Shown here piece after piece: positions 43,901 through 52,334 of a stretch of DNA of 64,000 nt. The DNA comes from Acidobacteriaceae bacterium (GTDB lineage Bacteria; Acidobacteriota; Terriglobia; Terriglobales; Acidobacteriaceae): the NCBI GenBank assembly GCA_025462885.1, contig JAOAPN010000013.1:62001-126000 (forward strand), read 5' to 3'. A program made the position numbers and the translations under genes. Position 1 is the first letter of the stretch. The number at the start of each line of letters is the position of its first letter. The notes below the pieces were generated by a model. That model had not been told where the DNA came from. It ran no database searches and saw only the letters and a list, made by a program, of their open reading frames with translations.

Positions 43901-46405
43901 TCAAACCCCGCCATCGCCGGTAAATCCGTCACCCTCACCGCCACCGTGGTCTCCGTCGGCGGCATCCCAACCGGAACCGTCACCTTCCGTGACGGAACCA
44001 TCCCCCTCGGCCAGCCAGTCCAGCTCAACGCACAAGGCGTCGCCACCCTCTCGACGACATCGCTCAACGTCGCCAACCACACCATCGTCGCCACCTACAA
44101 CGCCGACGCCAACAACTCCACCAGCGACTCCGCCCCATTCGCCCAGAACATCCAGATCGCCACAACCTCCCTCCAACTCGCTGGATCGTCGAACCCAGCA
44201 GTCGTCGGAGTCGCCGTAACTTTCACCGCCACTCTGAGCGGCAATGGCGGCCAGCCCACCGGCTCCATCGTCTTCTCTGACGGAGCCACGGTTCTCGGAT
44301 CACGTCCCATCAACGGCGCCGCACCGGTCTCGTTCACCCTCTCCATCCTCGCCGTCGGAAGCCACCCCGTCACCGCCTCCTACGCAGGCGACGCAGGCAA
44401 CTCGGGTAGCAACTCCACCACCATCAACCAGGAAATCCAGCAGGCCGCCACTACCATCAGCCTGCTTCCCAGCCAAAGCCCCACCCAGCTCGGCCAGGCC
44501 GTCACCTTTACCTCTGCCGTCTCTAATCCGAGCACCACCATCGTGGCAACCGGATCCGTCACCTTCCAGGAGGGCAGCACCGTCCTCGGAACCGCTGCGC
44601 TGAATGGCGCTGGCTCCACCACCTTCACCACCTCCACCCTGAGCCTGGGCAAACACACCATCACCGCCACCTACTCGGGCGATGCGAACCATGTCGCAAG
44701 CACCTCGACAGCGATCGTCCAGCAGGTGCTGCAGGCAACGGCTATCACCCTTACCTCCAACGGCACCCCTTCCATCGCCGGTAAGAACGTGATCTTCACC
44801 GCCAACCTTCCCGGCATCCCGGGCACAGTGCCCACCGGCTCCGTCACCTTCAAGGATGGCACTACGGTCCTCGGCGTCGGCACTCTCGATGGCAGTGGCT
44901 CGGCCTTCTTCAGCACCACCGCATTGCCCCTCGGACTCCACTCCATTACCGCGCTCTACTCCGGCGACAATAACTTCCAGACCGTCACCTCGGGCGTTTT
45001 CAACCAGGCCGTCCAGATCGCCCAGACCAACATCGTTCTTACCTCCAGTGCCAACCCTGCCGTCTACGGTGCGCCGCTGAGCTTTAGCGCATCCATCACC
45101 GGAACCGGCGGGCCTATCACCGGAACCGTCACCTTCCAGGACGGCACCGCCGTCATCGGCAGCGCGACGCTCAACGCAGGCGTAGCGGTCTTCACGATCT
45201 CTACCCTTAGCCCCGCTGGCCACCCCATCAGCGCTCTCTACTCCGGAGACAGCAACAACTCGCCGAACATCTCAGCAGTCCTTCAGCAGCAGGTGCGCCA
45301 GGTCACGAAGACCGTTCTGGCCTCCAGTGCTAACCCGGCCCTGACCCTCGACCCCATTACCCTCACCGCATCCATCACCAACGCAGGAGCGGCCGCTGCC
45401 ACCGGCTCCGTTACCTTCACCGAAGGCGCTTCGGTGCTCGGCACCGTCGCCCTCGACACCAACGGCAACGCCGCTCTGACCATCCCGTCCCTGGCGGCTG
45501 GACAGCACCTCATCGTCGCAACCTACGCCGGTGACGTCGCCAACATCCCCAGCGCCTCGACCGCCTTCGCCCAGGTCGTCAACCTCCGCCCCACCACCAC
45601 GGTCCTGACCGCAACCTCAACCTCCGTCGCGGACACCCAGCAGGTCACCCTGATCTCAGTGGTTCGCTTCAACGGTCCCACGCCTCCCACAGGAACGATC
45701 ACGTTCCTGAACGGCACCAAAGTCCTGGGTGCCAGCCCCGTCGATAAGACCGGCGTCGCTGCCCTGACCATCATCATCAACACCCTGACTGCGAACCTCA
45801 CCGCAAGCTATAGCGGCGACATAAACTACACGCCTTCCGCCTCCGCCGTCACTCCGATCACCAGCGGTCCTCCAACGCAGTTCACCCTGGATATCAGCAA
45901 CTCCGCCGTCCAGCTCAAGAGCAAGGAGCACGTGACCGTCAACGTAGTCCTCAGCTCCATCAAGGGCTTCTCTGACACCCTGGTGTTGGGATGCCTCGGC
46001 CTACCCTACGCCGCGACCTGCACCTTCTCCAGCGATCAGCTCAAGCTCGCCGGCGACACGGCCCAGACCATCAAACTCGTCATCGACACCGGCTCGCCCC
46101 TCACCTCGGGAAGCGTCGGTGCCGGTACCGCAAGCGTCCAGACCAAGTCTTCCTCCACGGTTGCTCTTAGCTTCCTGCCCATCGGCGCGATCCTGGGAAT
46201 CTTCCTCTATCGCGGACGGCGACGGGTCTCCATCGGCGGTCTGCTCCTCGTCCTCTGCCTGCTCGGATCGCTCGGCATCACCGGTTGCGGCAGCATCGAT
46301 ATCAACGGCACCCCCGCCGGAACCTACACCTTCAAGATCACGGCAGCAGGGGTTGGATCCGGGGCCACACAGTACAAGGACATTACGCTCACGGTGGTCC
46401 AGTAA
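40919..46405 (+). CDS. Giant exported NHL-repeat and Ig-repeat surface protein
   Basis: 1828 residues. Signal peptide at about 20-52. Residues about 180-490 hold six NHL repeats, each like GNLYFADTGNNVIRRID with intervening TVAGTGxxGFxGDGG segments: a six-bladed propeller. Residues about 600-1645 hold eleven Ig-like (Big_3_5) domains of about 90-95 residues, each with the TVTFxDG ... LGxGTAxLxxxGxAxxxxxxLxxGxHxITAxYSGD pattern. The C-terminus has two hydrophobic helices (about 1746-1766 and 1767-1788), an LGITGC lipobox-like Cys at 1790, and a last beta segment ending LTVVQ. Adhesion or carbohydrate binding outside the cell is likely. AAGAGG nine bases before the ATG. It overlaps the next gene by TAATG. 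Confidence 0.88.
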   Translation: MQHSTSQLPFRTLPGLSLLRSFGAFCAAAMLALGAMTSASAQGTVHFPALAAGVTTSASQQVTVTATTGGTISGIKVLTQGAPNADFRDIGGGTCALAIGQTYFAGQSCTVNVVMQPTYPGTHTGAVILQGAAGSLGTQFVDGLSHGPLALIVPGVITTVAGTGAWIYRQDGVPAYDAPIFLPMGVAVDAAGNLFLSDSNNNRVRRVDGASGLISTVAGTGDPGFAGDGSLATSAKVSAPSALALDGAGNLYFADTGNNVIRRIDGITGIITTVAGTGTQQGYTGDNGPAIAAKLNQPYGLTFDANQNLYIADTGNNVLRKVVLASGTITTVAGTGVPAYLGDGGPAVAAQLNTPWGLSFTPDGSIYIADLNNNVIRRISSSNIITTVVGTGTRGFSGDKGAASTALLNSPAAVTVDVAGNIYVADSGNNRVRKVNISSGIITTIAGTVGDSNAGDGGVSTGASLYGPYALLLDGPGNLYISDMFHNRVKRISSNAVSLFYPDMRVNRISTTIYPEALENDGNADLSLTTLSLDSNSALDAATTTCFSGAVVTSANTCTLGVEFAPTTVGSPISGSITLRTDAANSPGVIKLSGTVLSVDPTSVTLTSSLNPAGFGTPITLTALVSTTGTSVTGTMKFLDGTALIGTATLDATGSASTTLSTLALGSHTITAVYSGDATNAASTSTALVQVVRQPTTLALVSSTNPSTVSAPVTFTATLSGGIISPVGNVTFSDGTTMLQRISLTTAGTASMTLATLTPGAHTITALYSGDTNNMTSQTVLTQTVAQASTLTTVPTSSNPSVTVGTTITFSSTVTSIGGPLPTGSVTFKDGATILGAGNLDPAGNATFSTSTLAPGSHPITATYAGDTNSVASTSTALNQTVVQVGTSTVLVPNPNPANAGATLTLTATVSAAGGSTAGGILSGRITFQDGATPIGSADIAPNGVATLSIKTLTVGAHMLTAVYSGNTNYATSTSTGFTETVQQSTTTTTLASSSNPAIAGKSVTLTATVVSVGGIPTGTVTFRDGTIPLGQPVQLNAQGVATLSTTSLNVANHTIVATYNADANNSTSDSAPFAQNIQIATTSLQLAGSSNPAVVGVAVTFTATLSGNGGQPTGSIVFSDGATVLGSRPINGAAPVSFTLSILAVGSHPVTASYAGDAGNSGSNSTTINQEIQQAATTISLLPSQSPTQLGQAVTFTSAVSNPSTTIVATGSVTFQEGSTVLGTAALNGAGSTTFTTSTLSLGKHTITATYSGDANHVASTSTAIVQQVLQATAITLTSNGTPSIAGKNVIFTANLPGIPGTVPTGSVTFKDGTTVLGVGTLDGSGSAFFSTTALPLGLHSITALYSGDNNFQTVTSGVFNQAVQIAQTNIVLTSSANPAVYGAPLSFSASITGTGGPITGTVTFQDGTAVIGSATLNAGVAVFTISTLSPAGHPISALYSGDSNNSPNISAVLQQQVRQVTKTVLASSANPALTLDPITLTASITNAGAAAATGSVTFTEGASVLGTVALDTNGNAALTIPSLAAGQHLIVATYAGDVANIPSASTAFAQVVNLRPTTTVLTATSTSVADTQQVTLISVVRFNGPTPPTGTITFLNGTKVLGASPVDKTGVAALTIIINTLTANLTASYSGDINYTPSASAVTPITSGPPTQFTLDISNSAVQLKSKEHVTVNVVLSSIKGFSDTLVLGCLGLPYAATCTFSSDQLKLAGDTAQTIKLVIDTGSPLTSGSVGAGTASVQTKSSSTVALSFLPIGAILGIFLYRGRRRVSIGGLLLVLCLLGSLGITGCGSIDINGTPAGTYTFKITAAGVGSGATQYKDITLTVVQ

Positions 46406-47055
46406 TGTTCAACTCCTGCCAGCAGCTCAGCCGCACCCAGCAACCCGCCTGCCCGGCGACCGTACATCAAGCGGTCGCTCACCGCCAACCCACGGCACGC
46501 GGCCCCCGCAAACAGGGTCTGTTCGCCCTCGCCGCACTGGCAGCCGCGTTCTTCTTCGACGCTCCCGCTCAACAGGCCAAGGCCCAGGCCGTACCCACCG
46601 CCACCGGCCCCGGCCCATACATCTCCATCGGAGGCACGGTCGCCGCATTTGAATCCAGCTACGGCCAACGCGTCGTAGGCGGAGCCAGCATCTACCTCGA
46701 CCTGCACCCCCACAAGACCTACGGGGTCGAGATCGAAGCCAAGACCTTCCGCATGCACCAGGAGGCGGACGTCCGCCAGTCCACCCTGCTCGCCGGACCT
46801 CGCATCTCCTTCGGCAGCGGCCGCCTCACGCCTTTCGCGAAAGTCCTGGTCGGCATGGGGCGGTTTGAGTATCCCTATCACTACGCCACCGGAAACTACT
46901 TTGTAATCGCTCCCGGCGCAGGCGTAGACTTCGCCCTCAACCGCCGCCTCAAGGTGCGTCTCCTCCAAGTCGAATACCAGACCTGGCCCCAGTTCACCTT
47001 CGGCAGCTACAACGCCTACGGAGTAAGCACCGGCTTGAGCCTGCGTATCTTCTAA
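46405..47055 (+). CDS. Outer-membrane beta-barrel protein coupled to the giant surface protein
   Basis: 216 residues. Signal-like hydrophobic segment (about 38-58, LFALAALAAAFFFDAPAQ) after a polar N-terminus; the rest alternates polar and hydrophobic residues (YISIGGTVAAFESSY, VGGASIYLDLHPHKTYGVEIEAKTF, STLLAGPRISFGSG, FAKVLVGMGRFEYPYH) as in eight-stranded opacity-type barrels, and it ends in LRIF with a terminal Phe. The ATG overlaps the stop of the giant protein (TAATG), so both are made together; it may secrete or anchor that protein. Confidence 0.75.
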   Translation: MFNSCQQLSRTQQPACPATVHQAVAHRQPTARGPRKQGLFALAALAAAFFFDAPAQQAKAQAVPTATGPGPYISIGGTVAAFESSYGQRVVGGASIYLDLHPHKTYGVEIEAKTFRMHQEADVRQSTLLAGPRISFGSGRLTPFAKVLVGMGRFEYPYHYATGNYFVIAPGAGVDFALNRRLKVRLLQVEYQTWPQFTFGSYNAYGVSTGLSLRIF

Positions 47056-47197
47056 GCAATACCAACCAATACCGGCGTGATTAAGTTCGGCGGATATTGG
47101 AAGGGCACACCTTCAGGTGTGCCGAAAGAAGCCTCCCCTCCACCCTTTGTTTCTTTTATCGGTTTGCCATGGGCAAACCGATAAAAGAAACAAATCA
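47053..47197. repeat. Composite hairpin repeat (copy 3, partial, opposite orientation)
   Basis: Begins at the TAA stop of the barrel gene (TAAGCAATACCAACC). Hairpin GGCACACC/GGTGTGCC at 47104-47123; central hairpin of 20 bp at 47149-47168 and 47172-47191, loop ATG. It runs up to the 3' end of the PQQ-protein gene, which stops at 47203 on the other strand, so it may act as a two-way terminator. Confidence 0.8.
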
Positions 47198-47202
47198 AAA
47201 CC

Positions 47203-49269
47203 CTAATAAACAACAACCTTCCCAGTACTCCGAGGCGAAGTACAGTCGTTATAGAAATACTCCCCCGACGTCTTGAACGTATAAACAAACGTCTGCCCCG
47301 GCTCTAACTTGCCCGAAGAAAAAAGCCCCTCATAAAACTGCACCGCACAATGCGCCTTCGCATTTCCGGCTGGATTTAAAAACGTCACCGTAGTCCCCAC
47401 CGGAACCCGCAGGTGCTGCGGAGCCATCGAATTAATGGTCGCGGACTCAGTCGCAACCACCGCACCGTTCCTCCAGGAACGCGCAAGGCTCACCGTGTTC
47501 TTCACCACGCTGCCCTCGACCGCTGCCGCATAGATCGGCTGCCGCACCGGCAAAGCAGGAGGAGCAACAGCCTGCGCCACTGTCCCACCCAGCTTGAACG
47601 CCCACAGGGAATCTCCACGCTGCGAGTTATACGGCAGCGCATTTCCACCCGCGAACACCGCTACGTACTGCTCGCCATCCACGGTGTACGTAATCGGAGC
47701 GGTGTGAACTCCCGCGCCCGTCTGGAAGCGCCACAACTCCCGCCCATCCTTGATATCCAAAGCCAGAAAGAGCCCGTCGGGCAGCCCGATAAACATCACG
47801 TCACCCGCCGTCGTCAGGATGCCGTGCCCGTTCGAGAGGCCCCACTGCATCTCCCGCTGCCACGCGATACGGTGCGTCGCCGGATTGAACGCCAGCACCT
47901 TGCCACTGCGCCGCGTCCCCAGCGGACGAAACCCAACGCCACCATCGGTGATGGAGTGTGCCGTATCGACCACGCTCACGCCGGTATAGATCAGCTTCGT
48001 GCGCGGATCGAACGACAGCGCGTTCCAGTCGTTGCCTCCACCGATCCCCGGTGAAGTGACGATGGGCTCATCGGTATGTGGAGTAAAGATGCATCCCGTC
48101 TTGAAGCCCGGCGGAGCCTGCGTCGGGCCACTCTTCGCCGGACACAGCGGCAGCAACGAATCTCCCACCGGAAACGGCTGCGTCGGCCAGGTCTTCTGCA
48201 TCGGCTCCTGCGGGACAGGCTTCTCCACAATAGGAGTCAGCGGGGTGCCGTCCGCGCGGTCGAGGATGTACCACATGCCGGTCTTGCTCCCGTACACCAC
48301 ACCCTTTCGCATCCTGCCCGCGACCTTCACATCGAACAGCAGCGGAGCCATCACGCCATCCATGTCCCAGATATCGTGGTGTACCGACTGGAAGTACCAC
48401 ACTCGCTTGCCCGTCTTCGCATTCAGCGCCACCAGCGAGTCGGCAAACAGGTTCTGCCCCTCCCGCTTCGAACCATCCACCGGAGCACCGGCCCGCGCAT
48501 TTCCAAACGCCCAGTACACCAGCCCCAACTCGGGATCGATGGCAGGATGCATCCACGGCGAAGCGCCGCCCGTCTTCCACGAATCTTCCGCCCAGGTCTC
48601 GTTCCCCGCCTCACCCGGAGCGGGGATTCCATACACCTTCCACACGACTGCGCCAGTCTTCGCATCCAGAGCGAACGCCGCGCCACGCGTCCCATCCGCG
48701 CTACCCAGGTAGATCAAGCCATCGAAGTACACCACCGCCGTCTTGAACGATCCGACAGTCGTCTCCTCCGCAAGCTGCTTTCCCCAGACCACCGCGCCCG
48801 TCTTCTGGTCCAGCGCCACGACGCGCCGGTCGGCCAGCGTAGCAAACACCTTACCCTCTCCGACAGCAACACCGCGATGCACCTGCGACCCATAGCCCGG
48901 CGCATACTTCCACTGCACCGCACCGGTCTTTCCATTCACCGCAAAGACGTTCCCCTGCGTCGTCTCGACAAACAACACCCCGCTCACTGCGACGACAGAG
49001 GCCTGCTGAAACTCTTCCGCGCCCCCACCGTTAGCACCACCCTCCAAGGTGTCATGCCAGGCCGCACCCAACTGCGTAATATTCGCCTTCGTGATCTTGC
49101 TCAAAGCAGAGTAACTCTGGTTGCCCAGGTTGCCGCCGACCTTGGAGAAGTCGGCCTCCGTCGGCCCACAACAAGTCTGCGCGAAAGCAGTCGCACCCGC
49201 CAGCAACACCGGCACAAGCAGCACGCGAAGCACCGAACCCCCAGCGACACACTTCACCGTCTTCGTCAT
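47203..49269 (-). CDS. PQQ-dependent dehydrogenase-like propeller with C-terminal cupredoxin domain
   Basis: 688 residues, signal peptide at 1-31. An eight-bladed quinoprotein propeller (repeated AxDxKTGxxVWK motifs: VNGKTGAVQWKYAPG, ALDQKTGAVVWGK, ALDAKTGAVVWKV, ALNAKTGKRVW) with MWYILDRADGTPLTPIVEKPVPQEP typical of PQQ alcohol dehydrogenases. A CC pair (TCCGPTE) sits near the N-terminus. C-terminal 80 residues (about 605-688) are cupredoxin-like (VPVGTTVTFLNPAGNAKAH, LEPGQTFVYTFKTSGEYFYN), but around its Cys the usual His and Met copper ligands are not seen. It could oxidise alcohols or sugars in the periplasm. ATG 49269 gives the signal at the terminus. Confidence 0.85.
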   Translation of the reverse strand: MTKTVKCVAGGSVLRVLLVPVLLAGATAFAQTCCGPTEADFSKVGGNLGNQSYSALSKITKANITQLGAAWHDTLEGGANGGGAEEFQQASVVAVSGVLFVETTQGNVFAVNGKTGAVQWKYAPGYGSQVHRGVAVGEGKVFATLADRRVVALDQKTGAVVWGKQLAEETTVGSFKTAVVYFDGLIYLGSADGTRGAAFALDAKTGAVVWKVYGIPAPGEAGNETWAEDSWKTGGASPWMHPAIDPELGLVYWAFGNARAGAPVDGSKREGQNLFADSLVALNAKTGKRVWYFQSVHHDIWDMDGVMAPLLFDVKVAGRMRKGVVYGSKTGMWYILDRADGTPLTPIVEKPVPQEPMQKTWPTQPFPVGDSLLPLCPAKSGPTQAPPGFKTGCIFTPHTDEPIVTSPGIGGGNDWNALSFDPRTKLIYTGVSVVDTAHSITDGGVGFRPLGTRRSGKVLAFNPATHRIAWQREMQWGLSNGHGILTTAGDVMFIGLPDGLFLALDIKDGRELWRFQTGAGVHTAPITYTVDGEQYVAVFAGGNALPYNSQRGDSLWAFKLGGTVAQAVAPPALPVRQPIYAAAVEGSVVKNTVSLARSWRNGAVVATESATINSMAPQHLRVPVGTTVTFLNPAGNAKAHCAVQFYEGLFSSGKLEPGQTFVYTFKTSGEYFYNDCTSPRSTGKVVVY

Positions 49270-49439
49270 CCTGCCCCCACACCCAGCATCACTCGCCCGC
49301 AACATCCATCAACGTGCGCAGGAGTCGATAAGAAGAATCCTGCATCGTTGAAACGCTCGTCAAGCCAATACAACTGACAACTGATCACCGCGCGTACACT
49401 GGTACCAGCACAGTTGGAGTCGGCAAACATGGAACTGCA

Positions 49440-49787
49440 ATGACTTTGCGCTCGCTTTGGATCCCGTTTCTTCTCTCGGCCTGTTTGTGGAATAGCCCCG
49501 CCTCTGCGGCCGGACCGCACAACTATCGCGACCTCACCGGCACCGTTACAGATCCTCAACACGAGCCGCTGCGCGGAGCAGTCGTTCAGGTCCACGACGA
49601 CAACACTCTGGCCACCCTCTCGTACATCACCGATCGAGATGGGCACTACAGCTTCCTGCGATTGAACGGCGATGCCAACTATCACGTCTGGGCGACCTTC
49701 CGGTCCCACGAGTCGGCCAAGCACGACATCACTCCGTTCGATACCAGCAAGTCCAAGGTCATCGACCTCGTCGTGCCGCTTCACTAA
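49440..49787 (+). CDS. Small secreted carboxypeptidase-regulatory-like protein
   Basis: 115 residues: signal peptide (1-24, MTLRSLWIPFLLSACLWNSP), then a single CarboxypepD_reg/Ig-like beta domain (NYRDLTGTVTDPQHEPLRGA, DGHYSFLRLNGDANYHVWAT). The same domain sits at the N-terminus of the TonB receptors here, but here it stands alone. GGAA lies close to the ATG. Role unknown; perhaps binds another envelope protein. Confidence 0.8.
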   Translation: MTLRSLWIPFLLSACLWNSPASAAGPHNYRDLTGTVTDPQHEPLRGAVVQVHDDNTLATLSYITDRDGHYSFLRLNGDANYHVWATFRSHESAKHDITPFDTSKSKVIDLVVPLH

Positions 49788-49804
49788 GCGCGAACCAGTC
49801 GACT

Positions 49805-50752
49805 CTACTTCGACCCACCGTTGGCAGCGATAAACGCCAGCATCTCCCGCGTGAATCGCTCCGGCCGCTCCCAGTGCAGCGCATGGCCGGTCTCCGGATA
49901 GACCGAGAACTTCGCGTGCGGCAGCGTCTTCACCAGCAGGTCCTCATCGGCGCGTTTGAAGATCGAGTCCTGCTCGCCCCACAACACCAGCACCGGCACC
50001 TGGATCTTCTTCAGCTCCTCGACCGGCTCGCGATGCCCTCCGCCTAATCCGTGCCACGTATCAGCCGAAACCCGCTGCGCCTCGCCGACCATCGTCTCAA
50101 AGAACGCCGCCGGCACCGGATGATAGATCGTGCTCGCCTGGAAGTCCCGCGCGAACGTATACGGCACCGGATCTTTCAAACCCGAGAACACATTCATCAA
50201 CGCCGAAGCACCATCGCTGCTTTTCACCAACCCCGGTCCCGACCCAATCAACACCACCCGGTCAATCCGCGGACTGCCCGATGCTCCATCCAGCTCCGCG
50301 ACCTTCTGCGACACAAAACTCCCCAGCGAATGGCCAACCAGCGTCGCGTGCGAGATCTTCATCTGCTCCATAAAATCCAACACATCCCCGGCAAAATCCG
50401 CCGAGCTATAGCCGGTCGCAGGATGATCCGAAAGCCCATGCCCCCGCAGCGTAATCGCATAGACCCGGAACCGTCGCGGCAACAGCGGAAACACGCGATC
50501 ATACGAGTGCCAAGAATCCCCCGCCCCATGCAGCATCACAATCACCGGCCCCTTCGCATCCCCCTGGACCACGTAGTTCAGCGTCAGCCCGGCCTTCGTC
50601 TTCAAGACCAGCGAAGTCAATTGAGTATCGTCATCCGCCCGCACCACAGCAGACCGCGCCTGTGCACTGGCCGAAACAATCGCAAACCCCAACGCCGTGA
50701 TCGCAGCCAAACGACCTACCCATAGACCAAAAGCCGAACGAATCGCAATCAT
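49805..50752 (-). CDS. Exported alpha/beta hydrolase
   Basis: 315 residues. Signal peptide (about 12-32, LAAITALGFAIVSASAQA). Oxyanion region VIVMLHGAGDSWHSYDRVF, RGHGLSDHP, nucleophile elbow GHSLGS, acid in LWGEQDSIF and the late PETGHALHWE His: a complete catalytic triad, closest to epoxide hydrolase/haloperoxidase-like esterases. ATG 50752 has GAGAGGTGG upstream; the frame is open back to 50896 through a repeat element, which is not coding. Substrate unknown. Confidence 0.87.
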   Translation of the reverse strand: MIAIRSAFGLWVGRLAAITALGFAIVSASAQARSAVVRADDDTQLTSLVLKTKAGLTLNYVVQGDAKGPVIVMLHGAGDSWHSYDRVFPLLPRRFRVYAITLRGHGLSDHPATGYSSADFAGDVLDFMEQMKISHATLVGHSLGSFVSQKVAELDGASGSPRIDRVVLIGSGPGLVKSSDGASALMNVFSGLKDPVPYTFARDFQASTIYHPVPAAFFETMVGEAQRVSADTWHGLGGGHREPVEELKKIQVPVLVLWGEQDSIFKRADEDLLVKTLPHAKFSVYPETGHALHWERPERFTREMLAFIAANGGSK

Positions 50753-50783
50753 TGCTAACCACCTCTCAAAAATCGACTTTTTT

Positions 50784-50855
50784 ACGCGAAGCGTCCAATA
50801 CACCACGAAGGTCCTGCCGAAGGCCCCGTGGTGCCCGCCCGGCGTCAGGGCGCCT
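50784..50855. repeat. Dispersed repeat, CGCGAAGCGTCCAA type (copy 2)
   Basis: ACGCGAAGCGTCCAATAC, CCACGAAGG, a 14-base insert relative to copy 1 (21690), then GCCCGCCCGGCGTCAGGGCG. Lies directly upstream of a hydrolase gene. Confidence 0.7.
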
Positions 50856-50953
50856 TGCTGTTGCTTTCTTTTACCTGTAGGAAAACGATACCGCAAATAC
50901 GCCGCTTAAACGAAAGCAGGCCCGTACGCCTAAGCGAAGAGGGACCTGCCGTG

Positions 50954-52312
50954 TTATTTCCCAATACAGAACTTGCTGAAGATCAAATGCAGCACATCAT
51001 CGCTCGTAGTAGCGCCTGTCAAAGAGTCCAACGAAGCCAGGCCCTCGTACAAATCCAGCAACACCATCTCATGCGGAACCCCGTGACCCACCGCACCGGA
51101 CGCACGCTCCAGCGCTGCAATCGCCCCGGCCACCGCTTGTTGCTGCCGCACATTCGTCACCATCGCTGACGAAGAGGCCGCACCCCCGCCGCTCACCATT
51201 CCCACCAGCACCCGCCGCAACGCAGCAATCCCCTCGCCCGTCAGAGCCGAGACCCGCACGCCGTCCGCGCCGTTTGTGGACCCAACCAGATCCCACTTAT
51301 TCCAGACCACGACATGCGCCCGCCCTTCCAGACCTGCCAGCACCAGCTCGTCTTCAGGATGTATTCCCACAACGGCATCGATGACGACGACAACAACATC
51401 GGCGTCCGCCATCGCCTCGCGCGACTTCGCAATCCCCAACCGCTCCGCTTCATCAGCCGACTCCCGTAGCCCCGCCGTATCGATCATCTCCACCGGAATA
51501 CCCTCGATCGAAACCCGCTCCGTCACCAGATCCCGCGTCGTCCCTGGCGTCGCCGTTACGATTGCTCGTTCGCGCTCCACCAGCCGGTTGAAGAGCGACG
51601 ACTTCCCCGCATTGGGCCGCCCCACAATCGCCAGCGAGAAACCCTCGCGCACCACGCGTCCATACTCAAAGCTCCGCGCCAGCTCCTGCAACGGAACAAC
51701 CACCGCATCGACAGCCGCGAGGACAGCGTCCGCAGGCATCACATCGATATCATCCTCAGCAAAATCAATCCCCGCTTCGAGACCGGCGATCAGCCCCACC
51801 AACTGCTCCTTCACCGGTGCCACCACCCGAGCCAGCGCTCCACCCAACTGCCGCGCCGCCACCCGCGCCTGCTCCATCGTCTGAGACTGGATCAGATCGT
51901 CGACCGCCTCCGCTTGCGTCAGGTCGATCCGCCCCCGCAGAAACGCCCGCTGCGTAAACTCACCCGCCTCCGCCAGCCGCGCGCCCCCCGTGCAGCACGC
52001 CCGCACCACGTAGTCCAGCAGAGCCGGCGAGCCATGCACCGCCACCTCCACCACGTCCTCTCCCGTATAAGAGTGAGGCCCGGCAAAGTAAGTCACCACC
52101 GTCTCATCCAGAATTTCATATGTAACCGTATCGATTACGAATCCAAAGCGAGCCCGTCCCGCAGTCAGCGGCCGCTTCAACCGCAGCATCGGCCCCACCA
52201 CCGCAAGGGCATCGCCTCCCGAAAGCCGCACGACTCCAATTCCTCCGCGCCCCGGAGGAGTCGAAACCGCGACGATCGTATCCTCATCTTCATCCAACCC
52301 CAGCTCAGGCAT
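50954..52312 (-). CDS. mnmE: tRNA uridine-5-carboxymethylaminomethyl modification GTPase
   Basis: With MnmG installs the carboxymethylaminomethyl group on wobble U34. 452 residues. N-terminal formyl-folate-binding domain (DTIVAVSTPPGRGGIGVVRLSG), helical domain, and the inserted G domain: G1 GRPNAGKSS at 231-239, G3 DTAG, G4 NKWD. It ends in FSKFCIGK with the catalytic Cys. ATG 52312 matches the usual N-terminus, although acidic residues (ELGLDEDED) precede the motif. mnmG is not in the window. Next gene downstream on the same strand is a hydrolase. Confidence 0.97.
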   Translation of the reverse strand: MPELGLDEDEDTIVAVSTPPGRGGIGVVRLSGGDALAVVGPMLRLKRPLTAGRARFGFVIDTVTYEILDETVVTYFAGPHSYTGEDVVEVAVHGSPALLDYVVRACCTGGARLAEAGEFTQRAFLRGRIDLTQAEAVDDLIQSQTMEQARVAARQLGGALARVVAPVKEQLVGLIAGLEAGIDFAEDDIDVMPADAVLAAVDAVVVPLQELARSFEYGRVVREGFSLAIVGRPNAGKSSLFNRLVERERAIVTATPGTTRDLVTERVSIEGIPVEMIDTAGLRESADEAERLGIAKSREAMADADVVVVVIDAVVGIHPEDELVLAGLEGRAHVVVWNKWDLVGSTNGADGVRVSALTGEGIAALRRVLVGMVSGGGAASSSAMVTNVRQQQAVAGAIAALERASGAVGHGVPHEMVLLDLYEGLASLDSLTGATTSDDVLHLIFSKFCIGK

Positions 52313-52334
52313 CCATCCAGCCTACGCCCCCGGC

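Noticed and set aside
42724-45850. Repetitive DNA that could be mistaken for a tandem repeat or CRISPR-like array
   Set aside because: The repeats are about 280 bp, diverged, and encode Ig-like domains in one frame; no short identical direct repeat with spacers is present.
50753-50896. Extension of the hydrolase frame through the repeat element
   Set aside because: It would precede the signal peptide with 48 residues encoded by a dispersed repeat.
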